The notes: a model not told the origin generated them from the letters alone. Positions 1 through 7,956 are shown, numbered from the stretch's first letter. The stretch: 64,000 bases of DNA from Promethearchaeati archaeon (GCA_013166775.1 JABLTJ010000006.1:59983-123982); one strand, 5' to 3'. Made by a program: numbers and translations.

Positions 1-304
1 ATGAAAGAGGAAGTACATTAAGATCATGGAAATGTATTATATCGAATTTCTCATCCCCTACTAATTTCCTCACCTTTTTCCAGAATTCAAAGTATTTAAA
101 AAATAGTTTCTTCTTTATTGGAACTCTTTTAATTGTATATCCATCTCTTTTTTCTTCCTCAGCTAGACCACCAATCGGATTTGTTGCAATCACTGTAACT
201 TGATTTCCCTTACTCGCTAGAAACCTAGCTTCCTTTTCCACTCTAACATCAGGAGCAACTGTACTTAAAACAACCATCAAGATTTTCCAAGATTTACTAC
301 TCAT
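1..304 (-). CDS. glycosyltransferase family 4 (GT-B), N-terminal part, cut by window edge
   Basis: The minus strand reads open from an ATG at 304-302 to the window edge, giving about 101 residues. The product starts MSSKSWKILMVVLSTVAPDV and continues with RVEKEARFLASKGNQVTVIA and later FDIIHFHDLN. This is the usual start of GT4 (GT-B fold) transferases: a first beta strand, a VEKEA helix where an Arg-Val-Glu-Lys run is typical, then the HxHD segment. Such enzymes move a sugar from a nucleotide-sugar donor onto glycans or lipids at the membrane. The C-terminal donor-binding half lies outside the window. It is divergent from the GH1 gene across 106 bases, so both may act on the same glycan (inference). 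Sugar specificity cannot be read. Confidence 0.75.
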   Translation of the reverse strand, partial: MSSKSWKILMVVLSTVAPDVRVEKEARFLASKGNQVTVIATNPIGGLAEEEKRDGYTIKRVPIKKKLFFKYFEFWKKVRKLVGDEKFDIIHFHDLNVLPLS

Positions 305-380
305 TGATTTGAATAAAGTTAGTTAGTATATCAAATTTTTGAATGTAAGGTTATAAGGGTGAAAAGCATAATTCTACATA

Positions 381-388
381 TTTAAATA
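381..388 (+). promoter_or_regulatory. TATA box of the GH1 gene
   Basis: TTTAAATA lies 23-30 nt before the ATG at 411, the archaeal TATA-to-start distance expected when transcription starts at or next to the start codon. No Shine-Dalgarno sequence precedes the ATG, which fits a leaderless mRNA. Confidence 0.5.
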
Positions 389-410
389 AGAAATAAGTAA
401 GTCTCCAATA

Positions 411-1700
411 ATGAATAAGGATTTAGAATTTCCTGAAAATTTCCTCTGGGGAGCAGCTCAATCTGCATATCAAACAGAAGGTCATAATTATAATAATGAT
501 TGGTATAAATTTGAACAAATAAAAGGAAAAATCAAAAACAATGATACTTGTGGTGCAGCTTGTGATCATTATAATCGCTTTGATTCTGATTTTGAACTTT
601 TGAGCAATCTAAATCAGAATGCTCATAGGACAGGCATTGAATGGAGTAGAATTGTTCCTGAAGAAAATGAAGTGAATCATGATGAAATAGAACATTATCA
701 TAAAGTATTTGAATCACTAAAGAAACACAATTTAACAAGTTTTGTAACAGTTCATCATTTTACGATCCCCCTCTGGTTTGAGAAGAAAGGAGGGTTTCTC
801 AAAAGAAAGAATCTCAAGCACTTTGAGTACTATTGTGATATTTTAGCTAAGAATTTCCCAGAAGTAGAGTACTGGAACACAATAAATGAACCTGGAGTTT
901 TGCCATTAATGGGTTATATGTCAAAAGATTATCCTCCTGGAAGAAGCTCGTTTCTAGCATTTCTTAAGGTATACAATAATATTCTAAGAGCGCATGGAAT
1001 CGCTTATCATAAAATAAAGGAAAAAAATCCTAAGAGTCAAGTTGGTATTGTTAAAAATGTTCCCTATTTTTATCAGAAATTTTATGGCAAATTTTGGAAA
1101 AAGAGAGTGGTATCTTTTTTTGATAATGTCTACAATCAGATTTTTTTTGATTTACTAAATAATGGCAGAGTCTCATTAAATCCACTAATAAGAGAAAAAT
1201 GCTTGAAAGGAACATCTGATTTCTTTGGAATAAATTATTATGATGCTCTATACTTTAAATTTAAACTTGGTATTCCTTATGGAATGGATTTTATGCTTCC
1301 TGAAGATACTAGATTTACTCAAATGGGTTGGGGAATTTATCCAAGAGGATTATATGAAAATATTATGAGAGTTAAGAAAGAATTTAATGGACCAATATAT
1401 ATAACTGAAAATGGCATCGCAACTCTCGAAGATAAAGAGAGACAATCATTCATTTTGGAGCACCTTTTAGCAGTTCACAGAGCGATTAAGGAGGGTGCAG
1501 ATGTTCGAGGATTTTTCTACTGGTCTTCAATGGATAATTGGGAATGGGCAGAAGGATTCGAACCTCGTTTTGGATTAATAGGAATTGACTATGAGACACA
1601 AGAAAGACAAATCAGAGAGTCAGCTAAAATGTATGGAGAAATAGCTAAACAAAACAAAATCTCAGCAAACCTGTTAGAGAAGTTTAAATTAAATGCTTAA
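411..1700 (+). CDS. glycoside hydrolase family 1 beta-glycosidase
   Basis: This 429-aa protein has the full GH1 layout. The N-terminal FLWGAAQSAYQTEG strand is followed by the acid/base motif TINEP with Glu160 and the nucleophile motif YITENG with Glu333. The W-rich C-terminal segment around FYWSSMDNWEWAEGF forms the substrate subsite wall, followed by FGLIGIDYETQ. GH1 retaining enzymes remove beta-linked glucose, galactose or 6-phospho sugars; the exact substrate is not clear. There is no signal peptide, so it is cytoplasmic. At 429 aa it is slightly shorter than many archaeal GH1 enzymes (about 480-490 aa) but both catalytic Glu are present. A TATA box 25 nt upstream supports this start. 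The archaemetzincin gene follows after 15 bases. Confidence 0.9.
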   Translation: MNKDLEFPENFLWGAAQSAYQTEGHNYNNDWYKFEQIKGKIKNNDTCGAACDHYNRFDSDFELLSNLNQNAHRTGIEWSRIVPEENEVNHDEIEHYHKVFESLKKHNLTSFVTVHHFTIPLWFEKKGGFLKRKNLKHFEYYCDILAKNFPEVEYWNTINEPGVLPLMGYMSKDYPPGRSSFLAFLKVYNNILRAHGIAYHKIKEKNPKSQVGIVKNVPYFYQKFYGKFWKKRVVSFFDNVYNQIFFDLLNNGRVSLNPLIREKCLKGTSDFFGINYYDALYFKFKLGIPYGMDFMLPEDTRFTQMGWGIYPRGLYENIMRVKKEFNGPIYITENGIATLEDKERQSFILEHLLAVHRAIKEGADVRGFFYWSSMDNWEWAEGFEPRFGLIGIDYETQERQIRESAKMYGEIAKQNKISANLLEKFKLNA

Positions 1701-1715
1701 GATATATATTATTAA

Positions 1716-2225
1716 ATGATAAATTCTATCAAGATTCTCTATGATCCTAAAGTTGATGAAAAAGAAGTTCAAGCTATTAGTACAGTTATCGAAGAGATTT
1801 ATCAGATAGAAGTTGCAAGTAGTACCATTTTCAAAATAAAAAAGGCAGCTTATAATAAAAAAAGAAAGCAATACAATGGTCAAAAGCTGTTAAATGAGTT
1901 AATAGATGAAGAAAATCTCGAGTTTTTTTTCTGGATTATAAAAGATGATATTTATGTACCTGTTATGAATTTTGTTTTTGGATTAGCAACACAGTTTTGT
2001 GGTGCAATAGTTTCATTCTACAGATTAGAATCTCTAGAGATGAAAATCAAAGAAAGTGTACATGAATGTGGACATATCCTTGGTTTAGGGCATTGTACCA
2101 ATCTCTGTGTGATGCAATATTCACATAATCTCCAAGAAGCAATTGAAAAACCTTCTAGTTTATGTTCAGAATGTGAAAATAAAATAAAGGAAAACAAGAG
2201 AAATTTTGAACCAAACAAAGATTAA
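1716..2225 (+). CDS. amzA: archaemetzincin family zinc metallopeptidase
   Basis: The 169-aa protein carries the extended zinc motif HECGHILGLGH at residues 116-126, with zinc ligands His116, His120, His126 and catalytic Glu117. It is followed closely by a Cys, then C-V-M (the Met-turn), and a downstream CSEC pair. This His/Cys combination defines archaemetzincins, which bind a catalytic zinc and a second structural zinc. They are cytosolic proteins of unknown physiological substrate. Length is typical for the archaeal family. It starts 15 bases after the GH1 stop, so it is probably co-transcribed. The N-terminal half (KILYDPKVDEKEV) is the usual small alpha/beta lead-in. Confidence 0.88.
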   Translation: MINSIKILYDPKVDEKEVQAISTVIEEIYQIEVASSTIFKIKKAAYNKKRKQYNGQKLLNELIDEENLEFFFWIIKDDIYVPVMNFVFGLATQFCGAIVSFYRLESLEMKIKESVHECGHILGLGHCTNLCVMQYSHNLQEAIEKPSSLCSECENKIKENKRNFEPNKD

Positions 2226-2229
2226 ATAA
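2222..2229 (+). promoter_or_regulatory. TATA box upstream of the iscS-like gene cluster
   Basis: TTAAATAA overlaps the amzA stop codon and lies 22-29 nt before the ATG at 2251, again consistent with a leaderless transcript that would carry the small gene and the iscS-like and iscU-like genes. Confidence 0.45.
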
Positions 2230-2250
2230 ATACCTTGCCTTCAGTACTAA

Positions 2251-2526
2251 ATGAAGTCAGGTGTCAATTGGTTGCATCAACGATTTGTTAGCTCCATAGT
2301 AGAAAGTTGTACAAAAGACCAAAGCTATGTAATCATGTTAAAATGGGATGCAATAAATGAAGTTCATACGAAACTAAAACAGAAGTGTGAACTAGTACAA
2401 CAAATAGGTGGTATTATAGAGAAATACCAATATAAGGATTTAAAAATATCCTTCTATAAAACAGGAAAACTGTTGCTAACAAATGTGAATCATATAGATG
2501 TTTTGCTGAAAGAACTATTCAAGTGA
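2251..2526 (+). CDS. small unknown protein preceding the iscS-like gene
   Basis: This 91-aa soluble protein is not recognised with confidence. It has a predicted alpha-beta pattern: a helix around KWDAINEVHTKLKQKCELVQ, then strands around LKISFYKTGKLLLTNV and a C-terminal helix. The SFYKTGKLLL strand pair recalls the TBP-like N-terminal domain of RNase HIII, but this is a weak resemblance. Its TGA stop overlaps a GTG that opens the next reading frame, and only 5 bases separate it from the preferred ATG of the iscS-like gene, so the two are translated from one mRNA. Its place suggests a role with that protein; no function can be assigned. Confidence 0.6.
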   Translation: MKSGVNWLHQRFVSSIVESCTKDQSYVIMLKWDAINEVHTKLKQKCELVQQIGGIIEKYQYKDLKISFYKTGKLLLTNVNHIDVLLKELFK

Positions 2527-2531
2527 TAACA

Positions 2532-3743
2532 ATGTCTAACGTTGAAGATTTATTAAAACAACACGGAAAGGCAATCAAAGAAGTATATCTAGATTGGGAG
2601 AATGGTACAAGAATAGAAGAAGAAGTGCTTGAAGCAATGAAACCATTTTATTTAGAAAAACAATTTGGCAATCCTGCAATTACGCATAGAGTTGGTTGGG
2701 AGACGTATGATTTTTATGTAAAAGCAAAAACAACTCTAGCAAAACCTCTGAATGTTCAACCACAATCCATCGCGTTAACTCATAGCTTCACTGAATCCAA
2801 TAATCTAGCTATCAAAGGTTTAGCGAAGATGAATAAAAAAAGAAAGAAAATTATTGTCTCTGAAGTAGAACATCTTAGTGTTATTCATACTGCCAAATCT
2901 ATGTTCAGTGATGACTACAAAGTAGTGATTTTACCTGTTTCAAATGATGGAACTGTGAATGTCGACATGCTTCAAGAGGAACTAGATAGTGAAACTTTGC
3001 TAGTTAGTTTACAATCTATCAATCATGAAATTGGGACAATACAACCGGTAAGAGAAGCTTTGGAAATTGTAAAAGACTTCGATGAGAAAATATTCTTTCA
3101 TACTGATGCTACTTCGGCTTTTGGAAGAATTCCTCTAGATCTGAGTAATTTAGATGTTGATTTAGCTTCCTTCAGTAGTAATAGAATACTTGGTCCAAAA
3201 GGGATTGCTGGGTTGTATATCAAGGAAGGGATAAAACTAAAATCAATTTATGAAGGGCAACTCAGTGTTGAAACTCTCTCACCAGATGTGGAAAATCCTG
3301 CATTACTTGCTGGTTTTGCGAAAGCAGTGGAATTGCAATTTAAGCAGTTTGAAGAAATAAGAGAACATACAATTAAACTTAGGGATAAATTGATGTATGG
3401 GTTGCATACAAGTATTGAGCGAACTGATATTAATGGTCCTGCAGGAAATAGAAGAGCACCTGACAATGTTAACATAAGTTTCCTTGGATGCGAAGGTGAA
3501 GCGTTAACAGTCGATTCTTCAATGAACGGCATTTATGCTTCAAGTGGAAGTGCTTGCACTAGTAGAGTATTAATGCCAAGTCATATACTTACAGCAATTG
3601 GTCGGAAACCTGAGGAAGCTCATGGAAGTTTATTGATGAAAGTCAATAGATTAAACACTGAAGAAGAAATAGATTACGTATTAGAAAAAATGCCTAAAAT
3701 TATTGAGAGAATAAGATCAATAACGGGTGGAATACAAATTTAG
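2532..3743 (+). CDS. cysteine desulfurase-like (IscS/NifS family) protein lacking the PLP lysine
   Basis: This is a class V aminotransferase-fold protein of 403 aa. Family motifs present are EVEHLSVIHTAKS, NHEIGTIQPV, HTDATSAFGRIPLDL and the mobile catalytic loop SSGSACTSR with Cys342. The segment that normally reads Ser-x-His-Lys before GPKG is SFSSNRILGPKG here. The Schiff-base Lys is therefore Arg218, the preceding His is Asn, and the DATQ Gln is Ser. It probably cannot bind PLP in the usual way, while the sulfur-carrying or cluster-ligating Cys remains. A comparable case is Archaeoglobus fulgidus IscS, where the Lys is missing and the protein supplies a Cys ligand in complex with IscU. 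An IscU-like gene follows after 12 bases. Start: ATG 2532 preceded by GTGAT; GTG 2523 is the alternative. Confidence 0.85.
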   Translation: MSNVEDLLKQHGKAIKEVYLDWENGTRIEEEVLEAMKPFYLEKQFGNPAITHRVGWETYDFYVKAKTTLAKPLNVQPQSIALTHSFTESNNLAIKGLAKMNKKRKKIIVSEVEHLSVIHTAKSMFSDDYKVVILPVSNDGTVNVDMLQEELDSETLLVSLQSINHEIGTIQPVREALEIVKDFDEKIFFHTDATSAFGRIPLDLSNLDVDLASFSSNRILGPKGIAGLYIKEGIKLKSIYEGQLSVETLSPDVENPALLAGFAKAVELQFKQFEEIREHTIKLRDKLMYGLHTSIERTDINGPAGNRRAPDNVNISFLGCEGEALTVDSSMNGIYASSGSACTSRVLMPSHILTAIGRKPEEAHGSLLMKVNRLNTEEEIDYVLEKMPKIIERIRSITGGIQI

Positions 3744-3755
3744 AAGGAAAAGAAA

Positions 3756-4253
3756 ATGTCAAGTAGAATACCATTACCATATGCTCCAAGAGTCCTTGAG
3801 TTATTTCAAAATCCACAAAATTTAGGAAGAATGGAAAATGCTACTATTACTTCATCAGCTGGAAGTCCAGCTTGTGGTGATATGATCGCATTTTATCTTT
3901 TAATTGATGAAAAAAGTGAAGTAATAACTAAATCAAGCTTTGAAAGCTATGGTTGCGCAAGCAATATCGCAGCTGCAAGTCAACTAACAATTATGATAGA
4001 AAATAAAACTCTAGAGGAAGCTTGGGATTTCACATGGGCTGATGTATCTGAAGCTTTGGGAGGTTTACCAAGTGTTAAAACTCATTGTGGAAGCCTAGCT
4101 GTTGGTGCATTGAGAAGAGCAATCAGGGCTTATTATAAAGAGATAAAGAACAGCAAACCAGAATGGCTTCCTACAGATTTATCCAAAGATGAAAAACATG
4201 CATTGGAAGAAGAAGCGTTAGCTGACAAACTAAAGAAAAAGTACAAGCTTTAA
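3756..4253 (+). CDS. IscU/NifU-like iron-sulfur cluster scaffold
   Basis: This 165-aa protein keeps all cluster ligands of the IscU fold: SPACGDM (Cys plus the Asp that tunes cluster release), SYGCASNIAAAS (Cys) and VKTHCGSLA (Cys). The helix LEEAWDFTWADVSEALGG is also typical. It would assemble [2Fe-2S] or [4Fe-4S] clusters and hand them to target proteins in the cytoplasm. A charged C-terminal extension of about 35 residues, rich in Lys and Glu, is longer than in bacterial IscU. It lies 12 bases after the iscS-like gene and shares its operon; the short spacer holds GAAGGAAAAG as a ribosome-binding site. The partner desulfurase appears catalytically altered, so sulfur may come from elsewhere (inference). 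Confidence 0.88.
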   Translation: MSSRIPLPYAPRVLELFQNPQNLGRMENATITSSAGSPACGDMIAFYLLIDEKSEVITKSSFESYGCASNIAAASQLTIMIENKTLEEAWDFTWADVSEALGGLPSVKTHCGSLAVGALRRAIRAYYKEIKNSKPEWLPTDLSKDEKHALEEEALADKLKKKYKL

Positions 4254-4363
4254 TAGTTGCTTTGTATTACTCAATTTCATAGGTTTTCCTGTTATTTAGG
4301 CTTCTTAATATTCGTAATCTGCTGTGAAAAAACTTTTTATAATTTCAGAAATCATCATGGAAT

Positions 4364-4582
4364 ATGGCAGGATATAGAATTATTTCATTAATCCAGTCAG
4401 TTTTTATTCTCTTTACAGCAATATCAGTTCTGGATGCAGCAGATAATATTGGAATGAATCTAGCTTTCTTTGGAAGTTCTACTTCGTTCTGGTGGAGTGC
4501 CTTTGCATTCTGGGCGTATTGTTTTGCGATTGTTGCTATACTCCAAATTGTTAAAGCATTTACAGTACAAGAGAAAAACTGA
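4364..4582 (+). CDS. small two-helix membrane protein, paralogue of the next gene
   Basis: This 72-aa protein has two hydrophobic segments, around residues 5-25 and 45-65, and no charged core. It begins GYRIISLIQS and ends with AIVAILQIVKAF. The neighbouring 79-aa protein at 4726 shows the same start (GYRIWSFIQ) and end (AIVILQLVKSI), so the pair arose by tandem duplication. No family is recognised. TTTTTATA at 4334-4341, about 26 nt upstream, is a good TATA box, and no Shine-Dalgarno is seen, so it has its own leaderless promoter. Confidence 0.65.
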   Translation: MAGYRIISLIQSVFILFTAISVLDAADNIGMNLAFFGSSTSFWWSAFAFWAYCFAIVAILQIVKAFTVQEKN

Positions 4583-4618
4583 TTATAATTATATTGTGAG
4601 ATTTGAAAACATTACAGA

Positions 4619-4633
4619 TCTCTCTTTTTTTTT
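4619..4633 (+). terminator. oligo-T terminator after the 72-aa membrane protein
   Basis: CTCTCTTTTTTTTTATTC follows the small gene by about 40 bases. Archaeal RNA polymerase stops at non-template oligo-T runs without needing a hairpin. Confidence 0.35.
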
Positions 4634-4725
4634 ATTCACTAAATTTTCACGTAATTTTATTTACAAATATTTTTAATGTTCAATCTCCAAATATAACCTA
4701 CTTAATATAAAATAATGGTGAAAAT

Positions 4726-4965
4726 ATGGGATATAGAATATGGTCATTTATCCAAACGATTCTAGGACTCTTCGGTTGTTGGGTATTACTTGATTATGCA
4801 TTAGTTGAAGCTGGAAGCACATGGAATCTATTTATTGCAGAAGCTTTTAGCAACATGGGAGCAACTAACGCTCTGCTAGGTCCACTTGCAATACTAGCTT
4901 ATGTACTTGCTGCAATAGTAATTCTTCAACTTGTAAAATCAATAGTAGTTGTTGTTAGAGATTAA
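4726..4965 (+). CDS. small two-helix membrane protein, second copy
   Basis: This 79-aa protein has hydrophobic segments at about residues 5-27 and 50-75. Conserved GYRI..S.IQ at the start and AIVILQLVKS at the end match the 72-aa protein just upstream, with a longer loop between helices. GGTGA at 4717-4721 gives a Shine-Dalgarno 4 nt from ATG 4726, and TTAATATAAAA around 4702-4712 is the likely TATA box. The function is unknown; the duplicated pair may form hetero-oligomers (inference). Confidence 0.65.
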   Translation: MGYRIWSFIQTILGLFGCWVLLDYALVEAGSTWNLFIAEAFSNMGATNALLGPLAILAYVLAAIVILQLVKSIVVVVRD

Positions 4966-5021
4966 AACTAATCTCTTAACCACTTTTTATTGGTAGTATG
5001 TCTTATTGGTCAAATTGAAAT

Positions 5022-5987
5022 TTACAATGATAATGAGAGTACTATTGAACCAACTACGATAAAAAATACTCCTATAAGCTGAGGTAAAGAAATCTTCTCT
5101 TTTAAGAAAAACCCACCTAATAACATCACTATAAAAGGTGAGATGGATGATAGAGGAGTACTAACACCAGCTCCAATATGTTTTACAGCAGTAAAGAAAG
5201 AGACACCTCCAGCTAGCCAAGCAATAGCTCCGCCCAAAGCTAGAATTCCAGTTTCCTTTTGCATCGGAAATAATTCTTTTATTACATTTCTTTTCTGAAT
5301 AATGGCTCTGAAAACAACTAAGAGTCCTGCTCCTGCGACCATTAAACCATTTCTAATTGCCATCATTGAAATAACTTCAACATTTGGATCTTCAAGTATC
5401 AATCTTGCAAAGAAAATTGTTCCTCCCCAGAAAATTGCTGCAAGGAAAGAGAGAACAATACCTAATGACATGTTCTTTTTCGAATCCTTCTTCGGATTTT
5501 CTTCTGCTCCTTCTAGTGGTGAATCATCTTTTTCATTTCTATTGGAATCTCTTTGAGAAAAATAAGAAATGCCAATGACTCCCCCTGCTATTACCAATGT
5601 TCCAACTATTATTTGCCATGTTATCACTTCTATTTTAGCAAAAAGGAGAGCTATAGTTGTAAAAAGTGGATAAATAGCCGTAACTGGTTGTGCTATAGAA
5701 ACATCTATTTTTGTTAAAGCAAACAAAGAGAAAAAATCACCAAGTGCAATACAAATTACTGCTAAAATTAACCATATATAGTTCGGATAGATGAAAAGTC
5801 TTGATAAAGAAGAAGTACCATACAAACCCCACCCTAAGAGTACAAGAAGTGGAATTGCAATAAGACCTTTTAGATATGTAGCAGATAAAGGATCGGTTTT
5901 TTTCACGCCTACCTTAAAAACAACCATAGAGGAACCCCAAGCAATAGCTGCTGTAAATGATAGAATTATCCCTATGGCTAATGACAT
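5022..5987 (-). CDS. EamA/DMT-family transporter
   Basis: This 321-aa protein has about ten hydrophobic segments arranged as two EamA halves: SLAIGIILSFTAAIAWGSSM starts the first and MSLGIVLSFLAAIFWGGT the second. The halves are separated by a charged loop (residues about 147-175, rich in Asp, Glu, Lys). This internal duplication is the hallmark of drug/metabolite transporters, which exchange or export small metabolites across the cell membrane. The substrate cannot be told. It is encoded opposite to the neighbouring genes and convergent with the small membrane protein genes. Length is normal for the family. Confidence 0.85.
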   Translation of the reverse strand: MSLAIGIILSFTAAIAWGSSMVVFKVGVKKTDPLSATYLKGLIAIPLLVLLGWGLYGTSSLSRLFIYPNYIWLILAVICIALGDFFSLFALTKIDVSIAQPVTAIYPLFTTIALLFAKIEVITWQIIVGTLVIAGGVIGISYFSQRDSNRNEKDDSPLEGAEENPKKDSKKNMSLGIVLSFLAAIFWGGTIFFARLILEDPNVEVISMMAIRNGLMVAGAGLLVVFRAIIQKRNVIKELFPMQKETGILALGGAIAWLAGGVSFFTAVKHIGAGVSTPLSSISPFIVMLLGGFFLKEKISLPQLIGVFFIVVGSIVLSLSL

Positions 5988-6123
5988 TGGTTTTAGATTT
6001 TAAGGTAAATAAAAAAAGTTGTCGTATGTATGATTCAGTTTTACAGCTATTTCAAATGAACAAAACTAACTTATTTTAATCAATATATTTTTAATAGTTC
6101 TTAGTTCTATTTTTCTGATATTA

Positions 6124-6462
6124 ATGAGCAGAAACATACCAATTAAAGTGGAAAGAAAAGAAGATGTGCCAGGTTTTTATGCAGAAAGTATTCAAATGGT
6201 TCATTCAATCGCAGGATTCAAAATGATAGTCTTCCGAGATAAAGCTGACTATGCAGTAGACCCAAGCATAGGTCCTGAGGCTTTAATACCTAGATCAATA
6301 ATTAAAGAAATTATCGCTGAAGTCAGTTTTTCTCCTCACCAATTGAAAATTCTCTCTAAAGTAGTAAATGACCAATTGAAAGCATATGAGTCTAGATTCG
6401 GAGAAATCGCTCTTCCTGATCAACCCAAAAAAGCTGATAATACCTCAGGTCACTACATCTAG
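6124..6462 (+). CDS. DUF3467-like protein
   Basis: The 112-aa soluble protein resembles DUF3467. It has a YAESIQMVHSIAGFKMIVFRD strand pair, followed by RSIIKEIIAEVSFSPHQLKI where the family typically shows a beta strand followed by SPxxAK, and the closing helix KAYESRFGEI that the family ends with. DUF3467 proteins are small and of unknown role. The gene has a TATA-like ATATATTTTTAA at 6083-6094. Its last 18 bases overlap the 3' end of the receiver-domain gene on the other strand, so the two are convergent and overlapping. Confidence 0.65.
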   Translation: MSRNIPIKVERKEDVPGFYAESIQMVHSIAGFKMIVFRDKADYAVDPSIGPEALIPRSIIKEIIAEVSFSPHQLKILSKVVNDQLKAYESRFGEIALPDQPKKADNTSGHYI

Positions 6463-6846
6463 ATTTTCATCAGATTTCTCTATTGTATCTATTGTGTTCA
6501 ATAACTCTTCTAAGCTGAAAGGCTTTCTAAGAAAGTGAGGGATTCCTAAATCTCTTACTTGATCTTTTGTTATAGTATCATCAGCTGAAGCGATAATAAT
6601 TTGATTTTTCAACAAAGGAGAAATCTCTATCAATCGTAAAGCAACATCTAGACCTGATTTTTCTGGAATTCTGTTGTCAATTAGAAAAACGATATCATGT
6701 AACTCTTCCTTGATAGCTTCTATTTCCTCGAGTGCTACTTTACCACTTGAGACAATTCTTTCTATTTCTATACCCTCTCTTTCGAAAAGTAACTTGTACA
6801 AATGGCTGATATCTTTCTCGTCTTCTATTATGTATATTCTTTTCAT
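6445..6846 (-). CDS. single-domain response regulator (CheY-like receiver)
   Basis: The 133-aa protein is a bare receiver domain. The acidic pocket is EDE at residues 8-10, the phosphoacceptor is Asp57 in FLIDNRIPEKSG, the switch Ser/Thr is Ser87 in IIASADD, and the conserved Lys is Lys108 in LRKPFSLEEL. It would be phosphorylated by a histidine kinase encoded elsewhere; no kinase or output domain is in the window. It may act by protein-protein contact. A likely TATA element, TTATTAAAAG on the minus strand (about 6870-6879), lies about 27 nt upstream of the ATG. Confidence 0.88.
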   Translation of the reverse strand: MKRIYIIEDEKDISHLYKLLFEREGIEIERIVSSGKVALEEIEAIKEELHDIVFLIDNRIPEKSGLDVALRLIEISPLLKNQIIIASADDTITKDQVRDLGIPHFLRKPFSLEELLNTIDTIEKSDENLDVVT

Positions 6847-6991
6847 ATATGACCAACAGACCGTTAAAGCTTTTAATAAGGTTAAATTATAAATATTTCG
6901 TCAGTGTTACTCGAATTTGGATAAATAAAACTAAACAGTTTTTCGAGAATTAGCATAAGATATATTAATTACGAAAATAATCTTTTGATAC

Positions 6992-7501
6992 ATGAGATTG
7001 CTAAAATCCACTGTAACTATGTTTATGATATGTGTAATTACTCTCTCAAATTTGTCAGCTGCAGCTAAAACCACTTATGGCATATGGGCAGAGGGAGGAC
7101 AATATAGTTATGAAACATTCAGGGTTAGTAAAAGTAATCTCTCCATAAAATTAAGAGTCCATGTTTCTGATGGTGGTCCTGTTTCTGTTTATATTATGGA
7201 TGAACGAGCGTTTAACATATGGGATATAGATACTGTTGGTGTGCCTGCAGTTGTTGACGCATATATAGGTGCAAAAAATATTACAGACACAATTAGTCTG
7301 GCTGGTTATCTGGGACCTAGGATAAACAACGCAACAGGAACAGAACTGGTATATTATTTAATTGTAGATAATAGAGAAAATGGTTTTGGATCTTTTGTCG
7401 ATATTGAGTTAATTCAGACTCTTCCCGCACCGTCTGTTTTCTTATCTTTCTTAGCATTAATACCTTTAGCTTTATTAATTAGTAGAAAAAGAAAGCCTTA
7501 G
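6992..7501 (+). CDS. secreted or membrane-anchored beta-rich protein with C-terminal sorting-like tail
   Basis: The 169-aa protein has a signal peptide (residues 1-25, ending near SAAAKT) and a beta-rich body of about 115 residues. It ends in a PAPSVFLSFLALIPLALLIS helix closed by RKRK. The helix plus short basic end anchors it in the membrane with the body outside; the Pro-x-Pro-Ser before the helix resembles exosortase-type tails, but this is not a firm match. The body recalls soluble beta-sandwich domains; no family is recognised. It is divergent from the receiver gene across 145 bases and stands alone. Confidence 0.6.
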   Translation: MRLLKSTVTMFMICVITLSNLSAAAKTTYGIWAEGGQYSYETFRVSKSNLSIKLRVHVSDGGPVSVYIMDERAFNIWDIDTVGVPAVVDAYIGAKNITDTISLAGYLGPRINNATGTELVYYLIVDNRENGFGSFVDIELIQTLPAPSVFLSFLALIPLALLISRKRKP

Positions 7502-7645
7502 ACTATGCATTGCCGAGGATTAACAGGATAGAAAATTGTGCTGATATTCTTAGATGAAACAGCTACTTTAATTGGTCTATCAATTCAAAACTAGCAAAAG
7601 TTAAAAATCAGCGTTCCAAATTTAATATAAATTTGATGTGATAAT

Positions 7646-7948
7646 ATGGTTAATGTTCCTGATGAAGAAGCTGTTAATTATAGATATGATGTTCAAAGTA
7701 TGATTAAAAATCCCGAGCTCACAAGAGATGATAAGAACAGAATCAGAGATCATATTGAGAAGGATTGTGTTGGAGACTGTCTACTTGTTATTGGAATGCA
7801 AGGAATGATTAAAGTTCATTTCCATACAGACGAACCAGAAGATCTAAGAAAAGTATTGGATCAATATGGTGAGTTTGAAAATTTTGAAATAGAGGATATG
7901 AAAGAACAGTATGAAGCTTTCAAAGCAAAAAAACAGCAAGAAGAGTAA
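7646..7948 (+). CDS. free-standing FakA (YloV) C-terminal-like domain
   Basis: This 100-aa cytoplasmic protein matches the C-terminal domain of the bacterial DhaL-type fatty acid kinase FakA/YloV. It has GDCLLVIGMQGMIKVHFHTD (residues 44-62), where the bacterial domain reads GDSLVVVG then a KVHVHT motif, followed by a YGEFENFEIEDMKEQ end matching the YGEL-IKI-NM-EQ signature. The kinase (DAK/DhaL) domain is absent. In bacteria this domain helps FakA work with FakB lipid carriers; here it stands alone in an archaeon, so the role is open. A TATA-like TTTAATATAAAT precedes it and a Cys-rich protein gene follows after 8 bases. Confidence 0.65.
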   Translation: MVNVPDEEAVNYRYDVQSMIKNPELTRDDKNRIRDHIEKDCVGDCLLVIGMQGMIKVHFHTDEPEDLRKVLDQYGEFENFEIEDMKEQYEAFKAKKQQEE

Positions 7949-7956
7949 AAATCAGC

